Assembly: GCA_964587655.1 (NCBI GenBank)
Contig: CAZPMT010000020.1
Location: 1-59,162, forward strand
Direction: 5' to 3'
Length of the DNA: 59,162 nucleotides
Source: CAZPMT01 sp964587655
GTDB lineage: Bacteria > Hydrogenedentota > Hydrogenedentia > Hydrogenedentales > SLHB01
The first letter of the stretch is position 1. The number at the start of each line of letters is the position of its first letter. Shown here in pieces: positions 1 to 7,362 of this stretch. The notes under the pieces were generated by a model. That model worked only from the letters and a program-made list of their open reading frames with translations. It did not search any database and had not been told where the DNA came from. The position numbers and the translations under genes are program-made.

Positions 1-735
1 AATCGGCGGCGTCTCGTGTGGCCGCGCGTGGCCATCGGCATTCCTTCGGGCATCACGGCCGTCGAGAAGCGCGCCGTTACCGAAAGCGCAACGCTGGCCG
101 GCGCCAAGAGGGTCTATCTGATCGAAGAACCGATGGCGGCCGCTATCGGCGCGGGGTTGCCGGTGCAGGAGCCTCAGGGCTGCATGATTGTGGACATCGG
201 CGGCGGTACGACCGAGGTCGCGGTGATCGCTCTGGGCGGGATTGTGTTTTCGAAATCGGTCCGTGTGGCCGGGGACGAGATGGATCAGGCCATCATACAG
301 CATCTGAAACGCACCTATAACATGATGGTCGGCGAGCGGACGTCGGAGGAAATCAAGATCGCCATCGGCTCCGCGTATCCGCTCAAGGAAGAATTGGAGA
401 TCCAGGTCAAGGGCCGCGATCAGGTCATGGGCCTTCCGAAAATTCTCACGATCACGTCTGAGGAGATTCGAGAAGCCCTGCGTGAGCCCGTCAGCGCGAT
501 CGTCGACGCCGTCCGGGTGACGCTCGAGCGAACGCCGCCCGAGTTGTCCGCGGACATCGTGGATCGCGGCGTTGTGCTTGCGGGAGGCGGCGCGTTGCTT
601 CGGGGCATCGATCAACTCCTGTCAAAAGAAACGGGCCTCCACGTTGCCGTGGCGGAGGACCCCTTGACCGCCGTGGCCCTCGGCACCGGCAAGTATCTCG
701 AGACCCTCAAGGGTTCCTCGGACGAAGATGACTAA
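1..735 (+). CDS. mreB: MreB rod-shape actin homologue, C-terminal part (5' end outside window)
   Basis: This is the C-terminal two thirds of the bacterial actin MreB, the cytoplasmic filament that positions the elongation machinery under the inner membrane. The frame is open from base 1, so the start lies upstream of the window; the GTG at 16 is internal. Actin-fold nucleotide-binding motifs are visible: the phosphate-2 motif DIGGGTTEVAV and the adenosine motif GVVLAGGGALLRG near the end. EEPMAAAIGAG and the final TAVALGTGKYLE are typical of MreB. It is followed by mreC, mreD, a class B PBP and rodA, the classical mre/mrd arrangement, which makes the assignment very secure. Confidence 0.96.
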   Translation, partial: NRRRLVWPRVAIGIPSGITAVEKRAVTESATLAGAKRVYLIEEPMAAAIGAGLPVQEPQGCMIVDIGGGTTEVAVIALGGIVFSKSVRVAGDEMDQAIIQHLKRTYNMMVGERTSEEIKIAIGSAYPLKEELEIQVKGRDQVMGLPKILTITSEEIREALREPVSAIVDAVRVTLERTPPELSADIVDRGVVLAGGGALLRGIDQLLSKETGLHVAVAEDPLTAVALGTGKYLETLKGSSDEDD

Positions 736-776
736 GGCGGCCCGGCCATCGAGCGCTGTGCACTTCGCACTGACCA

Positions 777-1706
777 TTGGGCATTACGTTGTCGCTGTCA
801 CGTCGCATAAGTGAACACCGTCCCACGGTCATCCTGGCCGTGCTGGTGTCGTTGTCGCTTGCACTCCTGGCAACGGGTACGCCCGGATCGCTCGTGCACA
901 AGACCATACGCACCGTTGTCTCCGTCGCCACTTACCCCTTTCTGAGAACCCTCAACATCATTGAAGACGGCGCGGACTACGTCTCCGGGATCGTCATCTC
1001 GTACGATGCCTCACGAACGGAAGCGGAAACCGCGCACCGGCAGCTTGCCGAGGTGATGTTGCGCGCCTCGCAGCGAAACGAACTGATCCATGAGAACACG
1101 CGCCTGCGCGGGATGCTCAACTTCGTCCGCGAAGAAGCAACTCTCACGCTTGAGCCGGTCGAGGTCCTCGAGAGTTTCAAAGGCGTCGTCGTCATCGACC
1201 GCGGGACGCTCCACGGGATCCGTGAGTCCATGTGCGCCGTCAATCAGGACGGCATCGTGGGGCTGGTCACCCAGGCCGATCCACTATCGTCCGGGATCGT
1301 TACGTTGTACCACGCCGACTGCAAAGTCGGGGCCATGATCGCCCGCAACCGTGTCCGCGGCATCGTGCACGGCAGCAGCAGCGAGCTCAATCCGTATTGC
1401 ACCATGAACTACATCGACATGAAGGACGAAGTCCAAGTGGGCGACTCGGTCGTGACGAGTCCCGAGAGCATTTTCCCCGCAGGCTTCCCGATTGGCCGCG
1501 TCGTCGCGGTGCACGAAACCGGTTCGCTTTGGAAAACCGCCGAGGTCGACCCCGCCGTCGATCCCTACCGCCTCGACGAGGTCTTCATTCTCCGTCAGGC
1601 CGTCGCGGGAGAGGAAGAACTCGCGGGGCGCCAGCGGCAGGCGCCAGCGGACCAGGCGCAGGAAAAGAACGATGACCGGTCCTTGCAGGAACGCTATGCG
1701 CCGTGA
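777..1706 (+). CDS. mreC: Rod shape-determining protein MreC
   Basis: MreC is a bitopic inner-membrane protein whose periplasmic part scaffolds the elongasome and links MreB to PBP2/RodA. The 309-residue product has one membrane segment at about residues 17-35, a predicted coiled coil at about 80-112, and the beta-rich MreC domain with the sequence FKGVVVIDRGTLHGI. The C-terminal tail is charged and low in complexity. No ATG is suitably placed, so a TTG at 777 is taken as the start, 41 bases after mreB; the start is less certain than the identity. The order mreB-mreC-mreD confirms the call. Confidence 0.93.
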   Translation: MGITLSLSRRISEHRPTVILAVLVSLSLALLATGTPGSLVHKTIRTVVSVATYPFLRTLNIIEDGADYVSGIVISYDASRTEAETAHRQLAEVMLRASQRNELIHENTRLRGMLNFVREEATLTLEPVEVLESFKGVVVIDRGTLHGIRESMCAVNQDGIVGLVTQADPLSSGIVTLYHADCKVGAMIARNRVRGIVHGSSSELNPYCTMNYIDMKDEVQVGDSVVTSPESIFPAGFPIGRVVAVHETGSLWKTAEVDPAVDPYRLDEVFILRQAVAGEEELAGRQRQAPADQAQEKNDDRSLQERYAP

Positions 1707-1787
1707 CCGGCAGGCGCGACGAAACCAAGAGCGGACAACTGAACAACACTGACGGAACACGATAGTCTCGGAGTAGAAGAAACGTCC

Positions 1788-2297
1788 ATGCGAAAAAACA
1801 TCCTTTGGGCCGTGATCACCATCGCCGCCGCGCTCATCCAGACGACGTGGCTCGACGCGATCCGCATCCAAGGCGTTCTGCCCGACCTTACCCTGCTCGT
1901 CGTGCTCTACTTCGCAATTTCTGAAGGCGAGGAGCGCGCCATGTTCACGGGCCTCCTGGGAGGCTTGTGCCAGGATGTCACCGGAAACTCCGTCCTGGGC
2001 CACCACATCCTGTGCAACGTTGTGGTGGGATACATCGTTGGGCGCGTCGCGCACCGCCTCATTACCGAACATCCCGCCGTGAAAGTGGGCGTAGTCTTCT
2101 GTGCGAGCATCATCAACGGCGCGCTGTTCACCTTCATTCAATACGTACAGACGCCCCATATGAGCGCGTCGAGGACCATCCTCGCGACGGTCCTGCCGGG
2201 CGCCTTCTATACCGCTTTAATGACGCCGGTGGTATTCTATGTTCTCGACCGATGCTTCCGGGCTGAGGAAGAAGTGCTCCACGGAGGTGTGCCGTAA
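1788..2297 (+). CDS. mreD: Rod shape-determining protein MreD
   Basis: MreD is a small polytopic inner-membrane component of the elongation complex. The 169-residue protein has about five hydrophobic segments and the family-typical stretch QGVLPDLTLLVVLYFA followed by GLLGGLCQDV. The length matches the family (about 160-180). The ATG at 1788 is preceded by a purine-rich GGAG/AGAAG region. Its stop overlaps the next start (TAATG at 2295-2299), so translation is probably coupled to the PBP2 gene. Confidence 0.92.
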   Translation: MRKNILWAVITIAAALIQTTWLDAIRIQGVLPDLTLLVVLYFAISEGEERAMFTGLLGGLCQDVTGNSVLGHHILCNVVVGYIVGRVAHRLITEHPAVKVGVVFCASIINGALFTFIQYVQTPHMSASRTILATVLPGAFYTALMTPVVFYVLDRCFRAEEEVLHGGVP

Positions 2298-4234
2298 TGC
2301 CGTCTGACGTGAAGAAGCTGCACTACGAAGGCTTCGACCGACGTATTCACGTCGTCGGTATCGGTCTGCTGGCCGCGTTCACGCTCCTCATCCTGCGCCT
2401 GTGGCAGCTCCAGATCGTTCATTGGTACGACTATCGTCAAATGGCCGAGTGCAACCGCCTGCATCCCCAGAGACTCGAAGCCCCGCGCGGAATGATCTAC
2501 GGGCCGGACACTTCCGTCGTCCTCGCCGACAACCGTCCCTCCTGCGACCTCGTCATCGTGCCCGCCGAGTGCATGCAGGGCGACGTCCCCGCCGTCTGCA
2601 ATCGTCTGCGGGAGATTCTGGGCGTTGACGCGGAAGCGCTCCTCGAAAAGATCCGCGACAGCGCGCGGCAACCCTATCGGCAGATCACCGTGAAGCAAGA
2701 CGTCTCGAAAAACGACCTCACGCGCGTCGAGGAGTTCTCGTACGCATTGCCGGGACTCTACACGGTGGCGCGTCCGCAACGGCGCTACGTTCAAGGCAAG
2801 ACCGCCGGGCAGATCCTGGGATACATGGGCGAGATCGGCCCCGACGAGCTCGAACGAACGGATCGGTATGAGCTCGGGGATCTCATCGGGCGAGGCGGAC
2901 TCGAGCGGATGTATGAGGACGGCATGCGCGGCGCCGACGGACAGCTCGTCATGAATGTCTACGTCTCCGACCGGCGCCCGCAACTGCGCACCGACGCCTA
3001 TGGCAAGCCCTACGTCGAGGTCGACAGCTACGGGCGCAAGCTGAAGGAAGAGACCGAGTTTCGCATCGATCCCAAACCGGGCAAGTCGATTTTCACGACG
3101 CTCGACGTCGATCTTCAGCGACACTGCGAGTCCCTCCTGGAAGGCGCAGTAGGCGCCATCGTGGTGCTCGACGCGAACACCGGCGCGGTCCTCACCCTCG
3201 CGAGCGCGCCGAGTTATGACCCAAACATCTTCGTGACTTTTGGCCGCAACACCGAGCGAACGGAAGCGCTCACCGCCAAGCCAAATCCCATGACCCATCG
3301 ATGCTACCGCGAGACTTATGCCCCCGGCTCCGTTTTCAAGGTGATGCTTGCCGCCGCCGCACTCGAAGAAGGAGTCATCAATGAGAACTCCACCTTCTTC
3401 TGTCCCGGCTTCTATCAGCTCGAAGGCGTCGAGCGTAAGTGGCGATGCTGGAACCATTCCGGACACGGCGCCGTCAGCATCGTGGACGCACTCGCTTACT
3501 CGTGCGACGTTTTCTTTTACAACGTCGGCGTCCGCCTCGGCGTCGACAAGATCAAAGAATGGTCCACTAAGCTCGGCCTGGGCGCGAGGACGGGCATCGA
3601 CCTGCCCCAGGAAGTCGAAGGCCTCATTCCTTCGCGTGAATGGAAGAAGGCCCAACAGAAGCAGCAGTTCCCGGACCAACCCTGGGAATGGAAGTGGTAT
3701 CCGGGCAATACCGTGAATCTCGCGATCGGACAGGGCGAAGCCGCCACCACGCCGCTGCAAAACGCCGTCATGATGGCCGCCATCGTCAACGGAGGGCGCC
3801 ACATTCGCCCCTTCATCAACAAGGACCTCGGCCCCGATGTCTCCGAGCCTTCCATCAGCGAGAATACGCTCCGTATCGTGCGCGCGGGTCTGCGCAAGTG
3901 CGTCGAAAAGGCGTCGCCGGCGCCCACCGGCACGGGAAAGGCCGCAAACGTGCCCGGCATGTACGTGATCGGAAAGACCGGCTCCGCGCAAATGGTCGGC
4001 GTCGAACAATACAAGGAATACAAGAACGAAGAGGAAATTCCATATGCATTGCGGGACCACGCGTGGTTCGTGTGCGGCGTGCTTGATCGTGAACCTTCCA
4101 TAGCCATATGCGTTCTCGTGGAACACGGGCATCACGGCAGTTCCGCCGCGGCCCCGCTCGCAAAGCAAATCATCGAATACTTCTATTCGCCGCGGCCGTC
4201 GCCCGCCATCAATTTGGCAAAGAAGGGATCGTAA
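2297..4234 (+). CDS. mrdA: Penicillin-binding protein 2, class B transpeptidase
   Basis: This is the peptidoglycan DD-transpeptidase of the elongasome, anchored by an N-terminal membrane helix (about residues 18-38) with its catalytic domain in the periplasm. The active-site motifs are all present: SVFK at 345-348 (nucleophile Ser345), the SxN-type motif as SCD at 402-404, and KTGS at 560-563. A PBP dimerisation/pedestal domain precedes them (about 55-250). The length of 645 residues is normal. It overlaps mreD by one base and is followed three bases later by rodA, its cognate SEDS glycosyltransferase. Confidence 0.95.
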   Translation: MPSDVKKLHYEGFDRRIHVVGIGLLAAFTLLILRLWQLQIVHWYDYRQMAECNRLHPQRLEAPRGMIYGPDTSVVLADNRPSCDLVIVPAECMQGDVPAVCNRLREILGVDAEALLEKIRDSARQPYRQITVKQDVSKNDLTRVEEFSYALPGLYTVARPQRRYVQGKTAGQILGYMGEIGPDELERTDRYELGDLIGRGGLERMYEDGMRGADGQLVMNVYVSDRRPQLRTDAYGKPYVEVDSYGRKLKEETEFRIDPKPGKSIFTTLDVDLQRHCESLLEGAVGAIVVLDANTGAVLTLASAPSYDPNIFVTFGRNTERTEALTAKPNPMTHRCYRETYAPGSVFKVMLAAAALEEGVINENSTFFCPGFYQLEGVERKWRCWNHSGHGAVSIVDALAYSCDVFFYNVGVRLGVDKIKEWSTKLGLGARTGIDLPQEVEGLIPSREWKKAQQKQQFPDQPWEWKWYPGNTVNLAIGQGEAATTPLQNAVMMAAIVNGGRHIRPFINKDLGPDVSEPSISENTLRIVRAGLRKCVEKASPAPTGTGKAANVPGMYVIGKTGSAQMVGVEQYKEYKNEEEIPYALRDHAWFVCGVLDREPSIAICVLVEHGHHGSSAAAPLAKQIIEYFYSPRPSPAINLAKKGS

Positions 4235-4237
4235 CCC

Positions 4238-5380
4238 ATGGCGCAAGCGATAAAGGACTTTGACATACTCGACGTGCACGTCGGGATCTTCAACTACCGC
4301 AACCTGAAGCGAATCGACTGGGTCTTCGCCGCCCTCGTCCTGGCGCTTGCATTCATCGGTTTCGCGGTCCTGTTCAGCGCCAGCCGAAGCGTCACCGCGC
4401 CCGTGCCTTACTACGCGAAACAGGCCATGTTCTTCCTGGCCGGCGTCGCAATTGCCCTGGCCATCATGTGCATCGATTCGCGATTCCTCGTCACGATCGC
4501 CCCAGTGATGTACGCCGGCGCGGTGCTGATGCTGCTTGTGGTAATCCTTTTCGGCACGTCCGTGAAAGGCGGGCAGCGCTGGCTGCCAGTCGGACCTTTC
4601 CGCCTCCAACCATCCGAGCAGACCAAGATCATCGTCGTGTTCATGCTTGCATGGTACCTGTCATTGATCAAGGAGCGAATACAAAAGCTCCACTTCTTGC
4701 TGCTGGCCTTCATCATCGCGGGAGTTCCCGCCGTCCTGATCCTGAAACAGCCCAGCCTCGGCACGGCCATGGCCCTGGGCCCGGTCGTGTTCGTTATGGC
4801 ATATGTCGCCGGCTGCAAGTGGTGGCACTTGCTCATCATCGGCTTGGCCGGACTGGCCGCGTCGCCATTCGCGTACCAGAAGCTCGAGGATTATCAGAAG
4901 GGCCGCCTCGCCTCGTTCGTGGATCCGGAAGCCGACCCGAAAGGCAACGGCTGGCAGATCCGGCAGAGCAAGATCACCGTGGGCAGCGGCGGACTCTCAG
5001 GAAAGGGCTTCGGCCAGGGCACCCAGACCCTGCTCAACTATCTCCCCGAGCACCACACGGACTTCATCTTCTCACTTCTGGCGGAGGAACATGGATTCAT
5101 CGGGGCCACAGCCGTTATTGCACTCTTCTCGGCGTTTCTGTTGCGAGGACTGTGGTTTTCCCTCAAGTGCACCGATCTGTCGAGCGCATTGCTCGCGGCC
5201 GGCGCCATCACGATCCTGGGCTTCCATGTCTTCGTGAACGTCGCCATAACGATCGGCCTCATGCCAGTAACGGGAATTCCCTTGCCTTTCTTGAGCTACG
5301 GCGGTAACTTCTACATGACCACCATGATGTGCGTGGGGGTCTTGATGCACGTACCTGTACGGAAACGCCTCTTTGAGTAA
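4238..5380 (+). CDS. rodA: RodA, SEDS-family peptidoglycan glycosyltransferase
   Basis: RodA polymerises lipid II into glycan strands together with PBP2. The 380-residue protein has about ten hydrophobic segments and the SEDS signature elements: HTDFIFS preceded by PEH, a following AEEHGFIG, and the C-terminal GIPLPFLSYGG motif. The ATG at 4238 follows an AAGGGA Shine-Dalgarno-like site and lies three bases after the PBP2 stop. A cytoplasmic N-terminal stretch of about 28 residues precedes the first helix. It is the last gene of the mre/mrd run; a repeat-rich gap separates it from the ribonuclease gene. Confidence 0.95.
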   Translation: MAQAIKDFDILDVHVGIFNYRNLKRIDWVFAALVLALAFIGFAVLFSASRSVTAPVPYYAKQAMFFLAGVAIALAIMCIDSRFLVTIAPVMYAGAVLMLLVVILFGTSVKGGQRWLPVGPFRLQPSEQTKIIVVFMLAWYLSLIKERIQKLHFLLLAFIIAGVPAVLILKQPSLGTAMALGPVVFVMAYVAGCKWWHLLIIGLAGLAASPFAYQKLEDYQKGRLASFVDPEADPKGNGWQIRQSKITVGSGGLSGKGFGQGTQTLLNYLPEHHTDFIFSLLAEEHGFIGATAVIALFSAFLLRGLWFSLKCTDLSSALLAAGAITILGFHVFVNVAITIGLMPVTGIPLPFLSYGGNFYMTTMMCVGVLMHVPVRKRLFE

Positions 5381-5384
5381 CGTT

Positions 5385-5563
5385 TCGTGCTCGTGCTCGT
5401 GCGCGTAATCGTAATCGTAATCGAAAACGTGCAATAATACCCCTAGAAGGAAGGCTGAAGGATGTAGGCCGTAGGTATTGTGTTTTCCTTCAGCCTACAG
5501 CCTAATGGGAGAGTGCCCGCCGTGAAGGTTCATAGTTCTTGGTCGATTACGAGCACGAGCACG
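5385..5563. repeat. Inverted GAGCACGAGCAC / CGTAATCGTAATC repeat pair between rodA and rng
   Basis: The left copy (5385-5423) has three CGTGCTCGTGC-type units followed by three CGTAATC units. The right copy (5543-5563) carries the reverse complement in short form, CGATTAC followed by GAGCACGAGCAC. They flank a smaller hairpin. The arrangement looks like a degenerate mobile or structural repeat rather than a gene. A related ATTACGATGACGAG element occurs at the right end of the window. Confidence 0.6.
5452..5496. repeat. Small inverted repeat AGGCTGAAGG / CCTTCAGCCT
   Basis: A perfect 10-base inverted repeat (5452-5461 and 5487-5496) is followed by an extra partial copy, TACAGCCT. The spacer contains GATGTAGGCCGTAGG, which resembles part of the arms. 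It is nested inside the larger GAGCAC/CGTAATC inverted pair. It could act as a hairpin downstream of rodA, but it lacks a clear U-tract directly after the stem, so a terminator role is not established. Confidence 0.55.
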
Positions 5564-5580
5564 GCGCGCGGAAGACAGCC

Positions 5581-7101
5581 ATGAAAGAATTCGTAATCAA
5601 CGTGGATCCCCTCGAGACCCGCATCGCCTTCCTCGAAGACAAGCGCCTCTCGGAACTCATCGTTGAACGCCAGGAAAGCCGGAGCATCGTCGGCAACATC
5701 TACAAGGGACGCGTAGACAGCATCGTGCCGGGTATCCAGGCCGCCTTCATCGACATCGGCTTCGAGAAGAACGGATTCCTGTACGTTTCAGACATCGCCG
5801 GCGCCGAAGGCACCGGCGACTTCGAACTCGAGGACGGCGTTGCGCGGCCCAAGGCCCGTGGCCGCCGCACCAAGCAGACCTCCATCGAAACCCTGCTCAA
5901 GAAGAACCAATTCATCATGGTCCAGGTCAGCAAGGACCGCCTTGGCGCCAAAGGCGTCCGCCTCACCAACTTCATTACGCTCCCAGGACGTTACGCCGTC
6001 CTCATGCCCACCGTAGGCCAGCTCGGCGTCTCGCGAAAAATCGACAGCGACAGCGAGCGCGACCGGCTCAAACACATTCTCCAAGCCGTGCGGCCCAAGG
6101 GAATGGGGCTCATCACGCGCACCGCCGGCGAGGGGAGAAAGAAGGCCGAACTACAAAGCGACGTTAAGTACCTCACAAAAGTGTGGGATAAAGTCCTGCA
6201 GAAAATGGAGACGGCGAAAAGCGCCGCTCTCTTGCACGAGGACCTCGGCCCGATCCTCCGCGTCGTGCGCGACACCTTCACCAACGAAGTCGAGCGCCTC
6301 ACCGTCGACAGCAATGCCGAATACTCCCGGATACTGAGCTTCCTCGATACGTTTGCCCCGAATCTCAAGAAACGCTGCAAGTTCCACGATGCACCCGAGC
6401 CCATCTTCGAGCAATTCGGCATCGAAGCGGAGATCGAAAAGGCCCTGCACCGGAAAGTGCACCTCAAGAGCGGCGGCCACATCTGCATCGATCAGACCGA
6501 GGCACTCGTGGCCATCGACGTCAACACCGGGAAATTCACCGGCAAGACGCGCCTCGAAGAAACCGTATTCAAGACCAACATCGAGGCCGCCGAGGAAATC
6601 GCCCAACAGGTGCGCCTCCGCGATCTTGGCGGCATCATCGTTATCGACTTCATCGACATGGAACAAGAGAAAAACCGCCGCGAGCTCATCAGAAAGCTGC
6701 GCGAGTCCCTCCGTTCCGATCGCGCCAAGACCACCGTCTCAGAAGTATCAGAGCTAGGCATGATCGAAATGACGCGCAAGCGCGTCAAACACAACCTCAT
6801 CAAGGCCCTGTCGCAGCCCTGCCCCTATTGCGAAGGAAGCGGCATGGTCCGCTCCGTCACCACGGTGACCTTCGATATACTACGGCGCCTCCAGAGCCTC
6901 TTCTGCAAGTCCAAGGAGAAGGATTTCATACTCCAGGCCCATCCCGACGTGGCCCGCCGCCTCCGCACCGAGAACAAGGACCTGCTCGACGCCATCGCCC
7001 AACGTTTCAGCCGCGAACTCACCATCGAGTCCGTCTCCGACTTCCACATCCACGACATCAAGGTACTCAACCCACGCACACGCAAGGAAATCGCGTTTTG
7101 A
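5581..7101 (+). CDS. rng: Ribonuclease G/E family endoribonuclease
   Basis: This endoribonuclease cleaves single-stranded AU-rich RNA in rRNA maturation and mRNA decay. The chosen ATG at 5581 gives 506 residues, the size of RNase G. An upstream in-frame start at 5539 would add residues encoded by the intergenic repeat and is not favoured. The N-terminus (about 25-120) holds the S1 domain with GNIYKGRVDSIVPGIQAAFIDIG. The catalytic region shows the metal-binding aspartates in VAIDVNTG and IVIDFIDM, and the zinc-link motif CPYCEGSG follows. The long C-terminal degradosome scaffold of RNase E is absent. rng is often found beside mre genes, as here. Confidence 0.93.
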   Translation: MKEFVINVDPLETRIAFLEDKRLSELIVERQESRSIVGNIYKGRVDSIVPGIQAAFIDIGFEKNGFLYVSDIAGAEGTGDFELEDGVARPKARGRRTKQTSIETLLKKNQFIMVQVSKDRLGAKGVRLTNFITLPGRYAVLMPTVGQLGVSRKIDSDSERDRLKHILQAVRPKGMGLITRTAGEGRKKAELQSDVKYLTKVWDKVLQKMETAKSAALLHEDLGPILRVVRDTFTNEVERLTVDSNAEYSRILSFLDTFAPNLKKRCKFHDAPEPIFEQFGIEAEIEKALHRKVHLKSGGHICIDQTEALVAIDVNTGKFTGKTRLEETVFKTNIEAAEEIAQQVRLRDLGGIIVIDFIDMEQEKNRRELIRKLRESLRSDRAKTTVSEVSELGMIEMTRKRVKHNLIKALSQPCPYCEGSGMVRSVTTVTFDILRRLQSLFCKSKEKDFILQAHPDVARRLRTENKDLLDAIAQRFSRELTIESVSDFHIHDIKVLNPRTRKEIAF

Positions 7102-7197
7102 TTCACGAGACTAGTGCGCCATCTCAGAATCATGGAATCTCAAGAAAACGACGGGCCTTGAAATGCGATAACACATCAAGAAAAGGTTCCGTAACAA

Positions 7198-7295
7198 ATT
7201 CCCCCTTGGAAGAGGGTTAGGGGGATGTTGAGCCTGCGGTATAGATGTCCTCTGCGCTAGAAGGACATCCCCCTAACCCCCTTCCAAGGGGGAAT
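7198..7295. repeat. 30-bp near-perfect inverted repeat (CCCCCTTGGAAG type)
   Basis: The arms at 7198-7227 and 7266-7295 are reverse complements over 30 bases with one mismatch. The outer part reads ATTCCCCCTTGGAAG and the inner part ends GGGGGATG. A further ATGTCC/GGACAT pair sits inside the loop. The whole fills the gap between rng and the Tat-exported protein. It looks like a MITE-like or REP-like element and could form a strong hairpin in RNA. No coding potential is evident. Confidence 0.75.
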
Positions 7296-7362
7296 AGGTA
7301 TGTTTGGCTCCAGGATCATAAGTTGCCAGCAGCATGAGTCGCTAGACTGGCGAGGAACGATT

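Noticed and set aside
2237..4609. Long minus-strand open frame opposite PBP2 and rodA
   Set aside because: It lies entirely over strongly identified plus-strand genes, is arginine/histidine/aspartate-rich in the way antisense frames of GC-rich genes are, and has no recognisable domain.
5385..5563. CRISPR array
   Set aside because: Units are 6-7 bases, without spacers of regular length, and no cas genes are present in the window.
5539..5580. Upstream start for ribonuclease G
   Set aside because: The added residues are encoded by the intergenic GATTAC/GAGCAC repeat, and family N-termini align with the ATG at 5581.
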